Assembly: GCA_018608625.1 (NCBI GenBank)
Contig: JABAZC010000033.1
Location: forward strand, 1 to 59,898
Direction of reading: 5' to 3'
DNA length: 59,898 nucleotides
Source of the DNA: Flavobacteriaceae bacterium
Lineage (GTDB): Bacteria; Bacteroidota; Bacteroidia; Flavobacteriales; Flavobacteriaceae
Part shown: positions 1 to 8,506 of the stretch, in pieces
How the letters are laid out: the number at the start of each line of letters is the position of its first letter
Numbering within the stretch: the stretch's first letter is position 1
Translations under genes and position numbers: made by a program
Notes under the pieces: generated by a model
Told to the model about the DNA's origin: nothing
What the model saw: only the letters and a program-made list of their open reading frames with translations
The model's database searches: none

Positions 1-462
1 CCAAACAGCTTAGGAGCAGATCGCTTGGCGCTTATGGCCGCTGCCGCTACTCAGTACTCTGGAAAAAATGTTCTAGTAATTGACGCTGGAAGTTGTATAA
101 CCTATGATTTTATTGACTCTAAAAAGAATTACTTAGGAGGTGCAATAGCTCCAGGAATTCAAATGCGCTATAAGTCGTTGGGAGACTTTACATCTAGTTT
201 GCCAACACTACAAAAAATAGTTCCCAAAAATTCTATTGGAAATTCCACTCATGACTCTATTCACTCTGGAGTTATAAATGGTGTTTTGTATGAAATTGAA
301 GGTACCGTAAATGAATATCAAAATAAATACCCAGATTTAACAGTTATTTTAACAGGAGGAGACGCAGATTTCTTGTGTAAGCAATTAAAAATTAGCATAT
401 TTGCCAACTCGGATTTTCTTTTGGAAGGCTTGAATTTTCTATTAGAATATAATTCAAATTAA
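1..462 (+). CDS. coaX: Type III pantothenate kinase, 3' part (5' end outside window)
   Basis: This enzyme phosphorylates pantothenate in the first step of coenzyme A synthesis. The reading frame is open from base 1, so the visible 153 residues are the C-terminal part of a protein usually near 240-260 residues. An ATG at 25 lies inside the domain and is not the true start. Visible family signatures are the VIDAGSCITYDF segment (the ASKHA-fold core with its acidic residue), GGAIAPGIQMRYKSL and the late glycine motif LTGGDA. The stop codon is followed after two bases by the next start, so it leads the envelope operon downstream. The family call is secure; truncation is due only to the window edge. 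Confidence 0.93.
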   Translation, partial: PNSLGADRLALMAAAATQYSGKNVLVIDAGSCITYDFIDSKKNYLGGAIAPGIQMRYKSLGDFTSSLPTLQKIVPKNSIGNSTHDSIHSGVINGVLYEIEGTVNEYQNKYPDLTVILTGGDADFLCKQLKISIFANSDFLLEGLNFLLEYNSN

Positions 463-464
463 TT

Positions 465-1769
465 ATGAAGAAGTTTTTAGTCCTTATTACACTCATTTTG
501 TCATCTGTTAGTTTTGCTCAACAGGGCGCGAGTTCTCCATATTCTTTTTATGGAATAGGCAGTTTAAAATTTAAAGGTACTGTAGAAAACCAATCAATGG
601 GAGGAATAAGTGTTTATTCAGATAGTATTCATATTAATCTTCGAAACCCAGCAGCTTATGCAGGTCAAAATTTAAAGTCTTTTAATGATGAAGCTAGGCC
701 GATGAAATATACCGTCGGAGGTAGCCAGTCACAAATAACTCTCAATAGCAACTCTGCTTCTGAAAAATCAAGCACTGCCTCACTTGATTATCTAGCTATA
801 GCTGTTCCTCTAGGTAAATTTGGTGCAGGTTTTGGGTTGATTCCATATACCTCAGTCGGCTATAAATTACAGTCTTTCAACTCTGACCAAATTATTCAAT
901 ATAAATATAGAGGCGAAGGTGGACTAAATAAAGTCTTTTTAGGGTTTGGATACCAACTCTCTAAAAATTTTAGAATTGGCGTGGATGCTAGCTATAATTT
1001 TGGAAATATAATTAATACCAATATTGCATTCGGATACAATGAACAGGGTAATATTCTACAATATCAAACAAGAGAGATTAATAGATCTGATCTAGGAGGT
1101 CTTTCTTATAATATTGGAGCCATTTACACTAAATTAATAAACCCTAATTTGGAGTTTACTGCCTCTGCAACCTATTCTCCTTCAACTGAAATAAAGTCAA
1201 AAAATCAACGTAATTATTCAACAATAGTTATTGACTTGAATACTGACCAAGAGAGTGTATTGAATTCAATAGAAGTTGATTTAAATGATCTAGGTCTAAA
1301 TACGACACAACTTAAACTACCAACTAAAAGCTCCATAGGCTTTGGTTTTGGAGCACCTAGAAAATGGTTTGCAGGAGTTGATTACACTTTTCTCAAAACG
1401 AGCCAATTAACAAACCGTTTAGTTGTAATTGATAATTCAACTTATGAGGATGCTTCCACTATTTCTGTTGGAGGTTTTTACATCCCAGAGTTTGACTCAT
1501 TTAGCAGGTACTGGAAACGTGTAGTTTATAGAACAGGTGTTCGTTTTGAAAACTCTGGATTAAAAATTAATAATGAGCCAATTAAAGAGTTTGGCATATC
1601 TTTTGGAGTAGGTCTTCCAGTTGGTAGAATATTTTCTAATGCTAATATTGGTCTTGAAGTTGGTAAAAGAGGAACTACAAACGCGAATTTAGTTGAAGAG
1701 AATTTTGTAAACTTCCAGTTAAGTTTATCGTTGAACGACCGATGGTTCGAGAAACCGAAATTTAATTAA
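465..1769 (+). CDS. Predicted outer-membrane beta-barrel protein
   Basis: The protein (434 residues) starts with a clean signal peptide (MKKFLVLITLILSSVSFAQQ), with cleavage expected after SFA. The rest is rich in glycine, aromatic residues and alternating hydrophobic strands, as in Bacteroidota outer-membrane barrels of the OmpP1/FadL-like or PorV-like type. No catalytic motif is visible. The start lies two bases after the coaX stop. The next genes encode a TPR protein and LptC, so a role in the outer membrane or its assembly is likely, but this is inference from context. Substrate and exact family are unknown. Confidence 0.75.
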   Translation: MKKFLVLITLILSSVSFAQQGASSPYSFYGIGSLKFKGTVENQSMGGISVYSDSIHINLRNPAAYAGQNLKSFNDEARPMKYTVGGSQSQITLNSNSASEKSSTASLDYLAIAVPLGKFGAGFGLIPYTSVGYKLQSFNSDQIIQYKYRGEGGLNKVFLGFGYQLSKNFRIGVDASYNFGNIINTNIAFGYNEQGNILQYQTREINRSDLGGLSYNIGAIYTKLINPNLEFTASATYSPSTEIKSKNQRNYSTIVIDLNTDQESVLNSIEVDLNDLGLNTTQLKLPTKSSIGFGFGAPRKWFAGVDYTFLKTSQLTNRLVVIDNSTYEDASTISVGGFYIPEFDSFSRYWKRVVYRTGVRFENSGLKINNEPIKEFGISFGVGLPVGRIFSNANIGLEVGKRGTTNANLVEENFVNFQLSLSLNDRWFEKPKFN

Positions 1770-1839
1770 TTCTACATAAATAATGAGATTGAGCTTTTTT
1801 AAGATTGCTTTGTCCTTAACAAATTAATAATATTAACAG

Positions 1840-3219
1840 ATGAAAATAAAAATATATCTCATAGTTTCAATACTTTTTTTAAGTATTACTTCCATTTTAG
1901 CACAGACCGATGAAGATTTACAAAAACTTTCAATCTTTAGTGAGTATGTGAAAGCAAAAAATTACAATGCAGCTTATGCTCCATGGATGGAATTAAGAAT
2001 TGCGTCTCCGAGAATCAACAAAGCTATTTATGTTTTTGGAGATCGTATTTTAACTGACAAGATTTCGAATTCTGAAGGGGAAGAGAAAACAAAATATATA
2101 TTAGATTTATTAAAGCTGTGGGAAGAGCGAAGGACTGTTTTTCCTAACATCACACCTCAAGGTGCATATTTAGCGAAAGCTAGTCAGTTAAAATACGATA
2201 ATCAAAAACTTCTAGGGGAGTCTAAAGAAGATTTATATACAGCTTTTGATGCTGCTTATATAACTGATGCAAAAACGTTTACAAACCCCAAAAGCTTGTA
2301 TACGTATTTTTCCTTGATGGTCGGTTTATACGATTCTTCATTAAAATCCGCTCAAGAGTTATTTGGTAAATACGATGATATCAGCGAAAAAATTGATTTT
2401 GAAGTTAAAAATTATACCAACAAACGAAACGCATTTCTTGGCGAAGACGGTGAAGTTCTAGAGTTGAGTAGAAAAGATACTTCAAGACTTAAATCATATA
2501 ACAGTTACTTAAGAGCTTATAATCAAATAGCTGGTAGTATTGATACAAAACTAGGTTCAAGAGCTAATTGTGAAAATTTAATTCCTTTGTATCAAAGGGA
2601 CTTTGAAGCCTTCAAAAATGATGGTGTTTGGTTACAACGCGCCATGAATAGAATGTATGCTAAAGGCTGTAATGACGATGCCTTGTTTGTTCAAATTGTT
2701 GAACAAAAAAATGCCTTAGAGCCCAACGCTGATACCGCTTTTTACTTGGGGATTTTAAAAGATAAAGCTGGAAAGTCATCCGAAGCCTTAAGTTTCTATA
2801 ACCAAGCGGTTGCGCTGGAAACATCTAGTTTTGAGAAATCAAAAATATTGTATAAAATTGCAACAAATTTTAAGAAAAAAAGCCGATATGGCCAAGCGAG
2901 AGCCTACTATAAGAAAGCGCTAAAAGCGAACCCAAGTATGGGTAAAGCTCATTTAGCAATCGCAGCTATGTATGCTAAAAGCGCCAATAATTGTGGCACT
3001 GATAATTTTTCAAAGAGAGCCGTTTATTGGTTAGCCGCTAAGGAAGCTGCAAAAGCAGGACGTATAGATCCTACAATGAAGAAAAACGCAAAAAAATCAA
3101 TTGCTAACTACGATGCAAAAGCGCCACAAAAAAGTGAAATATTTTCTTCAGGACGTACTGGTCAGGTAATTCCGGTTGGATGTTGGATTCAACGAAGTGT
3201 AACGGTGCCAGCGCTGTAA
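1840..3219 (+). CDS. Exported tetratricopeptide-repeat protein
   Basis: The protein (459 residues) has a signal peptide (MKIKIYLIVSILFLSITSILAQ). TPR-like helical pairs are visible around residues 285-390, for example in DTAFYLGILKDKAGKSSEAL and YGQARAYYKKALKANPSMGK. The C-terminus carries a short cysteine-containing tail (VGCWIQRSVTVP). TPR proteins act as periplasmic scaffolds. The stop codon overlaps the start of the lptC gene (TAATG), which suggests translational coupling and a role near LPS export. The exact function is unknown. Confidence 0.8.
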   Translation: MKIKIYLIVSILFLSITSILAQTDEDLQKLSIFSEYVKAKNYNAAYAPWMELRIASPRINKAIYVFGDRILTDKISNSEGEEKTKYILDLLKLWEERRTVFPNITPQGAYLAKASQLKYDNQKLLGESKEDLYTAFDAAYITDAKTFTNPKSLYTYFSLMVGLYDSSLKSAQELFGKYDDISEKIDFEVKNYTNKRNAFLGEDGEVLELSRKDTSRLKSYNSYLRAYNQIAGSIDTKLGSRANCENLIPLYQRDFEAFKNDGVWLQRAMNRMYAKGCNDDALFVQIVEQKNALEPNADTAFYLGILKDKAGKSSEALSFYNQAVALETSSFEKSKILYKIATNFKKKSRYGQARAYYKKALKANPSMGKAHLAIAAMYAKSANNCGTDNFSKRAVYWLAAKEAAKAGRIDPTMKKNAKKSIANYDAKAPQKSEIFSSGRTGQVIPVGCWIQRSVTVPAL

Positions 3220-3773
3220 TGAAAGGGTACTTCAACATACGATTTAAAAACATCGCACCACTCTTTTTGGTCGCGATGTTTTTTTCTTGTAACAACACAC
3301 TAAAAGAAGTTCAAGACTTAAATACGTCAACTCTTGCTCCAATGTCTATTGCTGAAAATATTAATACTAAATATACCGATTCAGGTCGTCTAACTTCTAT
3401 TTTAGTTAGTCCTAAAATGTTAAATTTTACAAACCGAGAGTTTCCATATTATAAATTCCCAAACGGAATTGATTTAACTCTTTTTGATGACGAAAAAAAT
3501 AAAAATACGGTCATAGCTGACCTCGCGATTGTCTACAGTGAAACGGACATAATTGACCTTCAGGGTAATGTTGTTTTGACAACATCTACTAATGATACTT
3601 TATTTACAGAGCAGCTTTTTTATGATCAAAAAAAAGAATGGTTATTTACTAACTATCCTGTTAAATTCCGTACAAAAGATTATGTAACTAATGGTAATGG
3701 ATTTGATTCTAACAAAAACGTTACCAATGCCCAAGTACTTGAAGTCACTGGTCGAATTTTTATTGACGAATAA
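3219..3773 (+). CDS. lptC: LPS export ABC transporter periplasmic protein LptC (lipoprotein)
   Basis: LptC accepts lipopolysaccharide from the inner-membrane LptBFG transporter and passes it to LptA. I chose ATG 3219, which shares its A with the TAA stop of the upstream gene. The longer frame from 3180 lies in the upstream coding sequence and would bury the signal peptide. From 3219 the protein begins MKGYFNIRFKNIAPLFLVAMFFSC, a lipoprotein signal with the cysteine at the cleavage site. Downstream strands such as LTLFDDEKNKNTVIADLAI and DIIDLQGNVVLTTSTNDTLF are typical of the LptC/OstA beta-jellyroll. Length (184 residues) is normal for Bacteroidota LptC. Other lipid A/LPS genes in the window are lpxB and kdsA. 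Confidence 0.88.
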   Translation: MKGYFNIRFKNIAPLFLVAMFFSCNNTLKEVQDLNTSTLAPMSIAENINTKYTDSGRLTSILVSPKMLNFTNREFPYYKFPNGIDLTLFDDEKNKNTVIADLAIVYSETDIIDLQGNVVLTTSTNDTLFTEQLFYDQKKEWLFTNYPVKFRTKDYVTNGNGFDSNKNVTNAQVLEVTGRIFIDE

Positions 3774-3819
3774 TTCGTATATTTACCTTAATAATTCAAT
3801 TCCGTAAAATTATTTTTAA

Positions 3820-4011
3820 ATGAAAATTCTTTCTTTTTTACAGTATCTATATTTAGGTTTTGCCGCTCTATTTTTGTTCGACATGTCTAATAAATGGAGC
3901 AGTGATCGAAATGGGGCTTATCTTTCTTTGTTTTTTGCAGTCCTAGCGGTTTTTATGTTTTTCTTTCGTAAAAAATTCAGAAAACGTTTCGAAGATCGCG
4001 GTAAATTGTAA
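3820..4011 (+). CDS. Small two-helix membrane protein
   Basis: The protein has 63 residues with two hydrophobic segments (about residues 3-20 and 33-49) separated by a polar loop. The end is strongly basic (RKKFRKRFEDRGKL) and probably cytoplasmic. It lies between lptC and the CNNM/CBS gene, and its stop is only two bases before the next start, so it is in the same transcription unit. I do not recognise a named family. Its compact layout and position suggest a real conserved gene rather than a chance frame. Confidence 0.7.
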   Translation: MKILSFLQYLYLGFAALFLFDMSNKWSSDRNGAYLSLFFAVLAVFMFFFRKKFRKRFEDRGKL

Positions 4012-4013
4012 TC

Positions 4014-5300
4014 ATGTCCACAGACCTTCTTGTTATTGTTTTAAGTCTCTTTTTGTCCGCCTTTTTTTCAGGTATGGAAATTGCTTACGTTTCTGCCAAT
4101 AAAATTCATATTGAAATTGAAAAAAAACAGAGAGGTTTATTGTCTAGATTATTGGCAAAAATAACATCAAAACCTTCCAAGTTTATAGCAACTATGCTTA
4201 TTGGAAATAATATTGCTCTTGTAGTTTATGGTTTGTATATGGGCGATTCGTTGGTGGCCTGGTTTGCAGCTCACCTGCCATCTTCTAGTCCATTAATTAG
4301 CTATCTCTTTGATGAATTATCATTACTAACGCAAACACTAATTTCAACACTAGTTATTTTGGTGACGGCGGAATTTCTTCCTAAAGTTTTCTTTCAAATT
4401 TATGCGAATTCTTTATTGAAGTTGTTTTCTTTTCCGGCCTACTTGTTTTATCTGCTATTCTCAATTGTTTCCGACTTTGTCATATGGATTACGGATGTAG
4501 TTTTGAAATCGTTATTCAAAACTAAAGGCGATGAAGTTCAATTAGCTTTTTCTAAAGTAGAATTGGGGAATTATATAAGCGAGCAAATGGAATCTGTTGA
4601 AGCACACCACGCCATAGACAGTGAAATTCAGATATTTCAAAACGCACTTGAATTTTCTGAAGTAAAATCAAGAGAAGTAATGGTGCCTAGAACCGAATTA
4701 ACAGCCATAGAAATACATGATTCTGTTCAAAGCCTAAACGAATCTTTCACTCAGACAGGACATTCAAAAATACTAGTGTATAAAAACACTATTGATGATA
4801 TCTTGGGGTATGTACACTCTTTCGATCTGTTTAAAAACCCTAAAAATGTTAAATCAATTTTACGCCCTGTAGAGTATGTCCCAGAAACGATGTTTGTTAA
4901 AGACGTACTAAACGTCTTAATAAAAAAACGAAAAAGTCTGGCTGTTGTTTTAGATGAATATGGAGGTACTTCTGGAATTATGACCGTTGAAGATATCATT
5001 GAGGAACTAGTAGGAGAGATAGAAGATGAACACGACACGATGGAACTTGTTGAAGATAAAATCACGGATAATACCTTTATTTTTTCTGCACGTTTAGATG
5101 TAGACTATTTAAATGAAACGTATAGAACTCAGATTCCAGAAAGTGAGAATTATGAAACTTTAGGAGGCTTTATTGTTAATTTTACTGAGGAAATTCCTAC
5201 AAAAAATCAGAAAATTAATATTGATTGTTTTCACTTTACAATAAAAGAAGTGTCCAACACTAAAATCGAATTGGTGGAGCTTAAAATTGCTCAAGATTAA
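4014..5300 (+). CDS. CNNM/CBS-domain membrane protein (HlyC/CorC family)
   Basis: The protein (428 residues) has the three-part architecture of the hemolysin/CorC-CNNM family. An N-terminal membrane domain (about 1-170) has FFSGMEIAYVSANK and an IGNNIALVVYG segment. It is followed by a CBS pair (about 205-330), introduced by REVMVPRTE and containing LDEYGGTSGIMTVEDIIEEL. A C-terminal CorC/HlyC domain starts near 345. Family members are linked to magnesium or other divalent cation export; the gliding protein GldE is a relative in Flavobacteria. The gene belongs to the lptC operon. Which ion or partner it serves cannot be read from the sequence. Confidence 0.9.
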   Translation: MSTDLLVIVLSLFLSAFFSGMEIAYVSANKIHIEIEKKQRGLLSRLLAKITSKPSKFIATMLIGNNIALVVYGLYMGDSLVAWFAAHLPSSSPLISYLFDELSLLTQTLISTLVILVTAEFLPKVFFQIYANSLLKLFSFPAYLFYLLFSIVSDFVIWITDVVLKSLFKTKGDEVQLAFSKVELGNYISEQMESVEAHHAIDSEIQIFQNALEFSEVKSREVMVPRTELTAIEIHDSVQSLNESFTQTGHSKILVYKNTIDDILGYVHSFDLFKNPKNVKSILRPVEYVPETMFVKDVLNVLIKKRKSLAVVLDEYGGTSGIMTVEDIIEELVGEIEDEHDTMELVEDKITDNTFIFSARLDVDYLNETYRTQIPESENYETLGGFIVNFTEEIPTKNQKINIDCFHFTIKEVSNTKIELVELKIAQD

Positions 5301-5403
5301 TAATTTTTGGGAAGACTCTGAATTATATTCTTTTCTTCTTTCATTATTTCAAAGAAATTGGTATTTTCGTCGACTATATTGAAAAAATAACACACACTAC
5401 AAA

Positions 5404-7551
5404 ATGGCAGTTTTAAATAAAATTAGACAACGTTCTATATTCTTAATCATTATTATCGCTCTTGCATTATTTTCGTTTATAATTGGAGATATATTTACCA
5501 ACATGGGATCTGCTGATAAGTCACAAAACGTAGTTGCTACGGTAAATGGAGACGATATCGAGCGAGGTGCTTTTATGAACCAGGTTGAAAATATCCAACG
5601 TCAATCAGGTGGTTCGGTAACCAATACACAAGCAATGAACCGTGTTTGGGATCAGGAAGTCAGAAATAAAGTTATGCAAACTCAGTATGATGCATTAGGG
5701 ATCTCCATCGAAAGGGACTATATGCGACAATTGTTGAAACAAAACTTAGGGTCTTTAGAAGAGTTTAAGAACGAAGCTGGCCTATTTGATGAAGACAAGC
5801 TGAATGAGTTTATAGCAAATCTTAAAGCGATTGCTCCAGAAACAACGACCTTAAATGGAAGTCCAGTTAATTACAAAGCTTGGACGGATTTCGAACAAAC
5901 TATTTCTCAAACAGGCGTTCAACAAACGTATTTTAATCTTGTAAAAGCAGGTGTAATTGGAACTTTAACTGAAGGAGAGTTAGATTACCAACTTGAAAAT
6001 GATAAAGCAGATTTGAAATATGTTCAAATTCCTTTTTCATCTATTCCAGATAGTGTTCTTAAGATTAAAAAATCGGATATTAAGAATTATATCAAAAAAC
6101 ACTCAAAGAAATACGAAGTAGAAGCATCTAGAGATTTAGTATATGTTCAGTTCAAAGAGCAAGCCTCTTTAGAAGATGAGCAAGCAATCCAAGCAGAGCT
6201 ATCAGCACTTGTTGACGATAAAGTAGAGTTTAATGAGGCTGCAAAAGCAAATGAAACGGTTATTGGTTTTAAAAATTCATCGGATGCCAATGCGTTTGTG
6301 AATGCCAACTCATCTGTTAAGTACAATAATAATTTTGTTTTCGAATCAAGTCTTCCAAAGGCGGATTCAAAAGCGATGGTTAGTTTAGAATTAAACGATG
6401 TTTATGGACCATATAAAGAAGGGGATAGCTATAAGCTATCCAAATTAGTCGCTAAGAAAATGATTTCTGATTCTACAAAAGTACGTCACATTTTGATTCC
6501 TTTTGTTGGTGGTGTTAGAGTAGATCCATCCGTTACATCTACAGATGCTCAAGCTAAAGCACAAGCAGACAGCATATACAAAGTACTTAAGACTAACCGT
6601 TCAAAGTTTAACAGCTTACTAGTATTGTCTTCAGATAAAGTAAGTAATGAAAAAGATGGTGTAATCGAATTTGCCTATACAGACGGCTTTGCTGAAGAAT
6701 TTAAAGCGTACTCTTTTGAGAATTCGAAAGGAAGCTTAGGAGTTGTGAAAACCGACTTTGGTTACCATGTGATTGAAATTCTAAGTCAAGGACCTAAGCA
6801 ACAAGCTTATAAGATTGCGACTATTGTTCAAGAAATTGAGCCTTCAGTAAAAACAATTGATGACGTTTTCAAGAATAAATCTAAATTTGAAATAGCGATT
6901 GCTAAATCTGATTTTAATGAGGTGTCTGACCAAGCTAACTATAAAACAATGCCTGTAAGTAGTATTAAAGAACTCGATGAATCTATCCCTGGAATTGGAA
7001 TGCAAAGAGCCATTGTTAGATGGTCATTTGAAGATGGTACTGAAGTTGGAGATTTTAAAAGTTTTAATATTTCGGGTGGTGGTTTTGTAGTTGCAAAAAT
7101 CACAGCGGTTAATGAAAAAGGATTAATGAGTGTTGAGAAGGCATCAGTTACAGCGCTTCCGGAAATAAGAAAAGAAAAGAAAGCAGCGCTTATTATAGGC
7201 CGTATTTCTGCAACTACTCTAGACGCTATTGCATCTGAAGAGGGGCAAACTGTTAAAACAGCTATATCAGTTAATATGAAAAACCCAACTCTTTCTGGAG
7301 CTGGAAGAGAGCCTAAGGTTATCGGAACTGTTTTTGGTTTAACTGAAGGAGCAACTTCAAAACTTGTAGTTGGTTTAAACGGAGTTTATGCGGTCCAATT
7401 AACAAAATTAACTACTGCTAGTGAGTTGCCAAACTACCAAGCCGCAGCAAATCGTGTTGGTCAAGCAAAATCAAATGCAGTTAATTCTAAGCTTTACACA
7501 GCTCTTAAAGATGCTGCTGAAATTGAAGATAATAGAGCTTCATTTTACTAA
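5404..7551 (+). CDS. PpiD/SurA-like peptidylprolyl isomerase, membrane anchored
   Basis: This is a periplasmic folding chaperone with prolyl isomerase activity, anchored in the inner membrane. The 715-residue protein begins with a short cytoplasmic stretch and one membrane helix (about residues 12-32). A SurA_N/PpiD-type chaperone region follows (MNQVENIQRQ...). A parvulin domain lies at about 358-458, bounded by VRHILIPF (360) and the FGYHVIEIL segment with histidine 455. The rest is a long chaperone tail. It sits at the end of the envelope run, which fits a role in folding outer-membrane proteins. A strong hairpin terminator follows the stop. Confidence 0.9.
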   Translation: MAVLNKIRQRSIFLIIIIALALFSFIIGDIFTNMGSADKSQNVVATVNGDDIERGAFMNQVENIQRQSGGSVTNTQAMNRVWDQEVRNKVMQTQYDALGISIERDYMRQLLKQNLGSLEEFKNEAGLFDEDKLNEFIANLKAIAPETTTLNGSPVNYKAWTDFEQTISQTGVQQTYFNLVKAGVIGTLTEGELDYQLENDKADLKYVQIPFSSIPDSVLKIKKSDIKNYIKKHSKKYEVEASRDLVYVQFKEQASLEDEQAIQAELSALVDDKVEFNEAAKANETVIGFKNSSDANAFVNANSSVKYNNNFVFESSLPKADSKAMVSLELNDVYGPYKEGDSYKLSKLVAKKMISDSTKVRHILIPFVGGVRVDPSVTSTDAQAKAQADSIYKVLKTNRSKFNSLLVLSSDKVSNEKDGVIEFAYTDGFAEEFKAYSFENSKGSLGVVKTDFGYHVIEILSQGPKQQAYKIATIVQEIEPSVKTIDDVFKNKSKFEIAIAKSDFNEVSDQANYKTMPVSSIKELDESIPGIGMQRAIVRWSFEDGTEVGDFKSFNISGGGFVVAKITAVNEKGLMSVEKASVTALPEIRKEKKAALIIGRISATTLDAIASEEGQTVKTAISVNMKNPTLSGAGREPKVIGTVFGLTEGATSKLVVGLNGVYAVQLTKLTTASELPNYQAAANRVGQAKSNAVNSKLYTALKDAAEIEDNRASFY

Positions 7552-7555
7552 GTAA

Positions 7556-7611
7556 AAATGATTTTATAAAAAAAGGGTTCAGTAATGAGCCCTTTTTTTA
7601 TAAAATCATTT
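7556..7611. terminator. Bidirectional rho-independent terminator between ppiD-like and GHMP kinase genes
   Basis: A long hairpin has arms at 7556-7580 and 7587-7611. The inner part reads GGGTTC-loop-GAGCCC, followed by a run of seven T. The outer A/T arms also pair, giving about 25 base pairs with one G-T wobble. It can end transcription from both convergent genes. The right arm includes the last four codons and the stop of the minus-strand kinase gene. Confidence 0.92.
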
Positions 7612-8506
7612 CTGAAAACGGAATGATGGTTGTGTAGCCTTTAGTCTTGAAGTAATTAATGGAATTTGAATTTCCTGTTGCTAAGAAAAAGTCACCACCC
7701 CAAGCTCCTAAGCTTTTAATTGCCCCATCATAATCTGAAAATAAGGCTTCTTTTAGTGGTTGTTGTTGTAGCAGTGACCCAATATACTCTTCATGCGTAC
7801 CGATGTAGTTTTTAAAGGTCTCTAAATCATGACAGTTTAACAGTTTTAAAGTCAAGCTATTAAGTTTGTTATAGTCAACTATTTTATGTTTTGTACTTTC
7901 TTTATAAGCTGCGATTCCATCCCTACTGTTTTGCTTTTGATTACGATGTATAAAAAATAAAGAGCGTGAGAATACTGGTACAAAAGACACAGGGCTTATC
8001 AGTGGAATTCCTGCGCTTAACTGGTATAAAATAGCAGTGTTGTTTTGTGCACATGCAATGTCGTAACCACTGCCTCCAAATGTTAAATCTAAAAGCTTGA
8101 AAGCATCAACCTTGGCCCATTGCGAGAGATTATTAATTAGGGTGGAGGAGGAGCCCAGTCCCCAGTTTACAGGAAACTCTAAAGTTGAAGTGAAGTTAAA
8201 GCCTTGGTTCGTTTTAAAAAGAGTTGGATTTAATAGCTGTAGTGTTTTAAGTACTTGGAGTAACCGAAGTGCAATTTCAGAGTTGTTATTGCAGGATATT
8301 TTTAATTTAGTATCAACACTAAATTGAGTTTCAAACCAGGTTTTTCCAGTACTAGAAATACTTTTCCAATGAATTATAGCCCCTGAAATAGACTCCACAT
8401 TTAAGGTCTGTCCAAATTTTGTAGGCAGCGCGAGCGCTTGCGCGCCATCCAGTACGGCATATTCTGAACTGATTAATAATTTCCCATGGCTATAAAAAGT
8501 CTCCAT
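7598..8506 (-). CDS. GYDIA-type GHMP kinase
   Basis: The protein (302 residues) belongs to the GHMP small-molecule kinase superfamily. It has the glycine-serine ATP loop (PVNWGLGSSSTLI) and the lineage signature GGSGYDIACAQ, in which the aspartate is in the place of the catalytic aspartate of mevalonate kinases. A C-terminal glycine motif reads SLGAWGGDFFLATG. The gene starts within the stop of the HMG-CoA reductase gene (TAATG), so the two are translationally coupled and likely act in the mevalonate pathway. Whether it phosphorylates mevalonate, phosphomevalonate or another substrate is not determined by the sequence. Confidence 0.88.
   Translation of the reverse strand: METFYSHGKLLISSEYAVLDGAQALALPTKFGQTLNVESISGAIIHWKSISSTGKTWFETQFSVDTKLKISCNNNSEIALRLLQVLKTLQLLNPTLFKTNQGFNFTSTLEFPVNWGLGSSSTLINNLSQWAKVDAFKLLDLTFGGSGYDIACAQNNTAILYQLSAGIPLISPVSFVPVFSRSLFFIHRNQKQNSRDGIAAYKESTKHKIVDYNKLNSLTLKLLNCHDLETFKNYIGTHEEYIGSLLQQQPLKEALFSDYDGAIKSLGAWGGDFFLATGNSNSINYFKTKGYTTIIPFSEMIL

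Noticed and set aside
3180-3218. Upstream extension of the lptC frame
   Set aside because: It overlaps the TPR gene and would place 13 residues before a clean lipoprotein signal.
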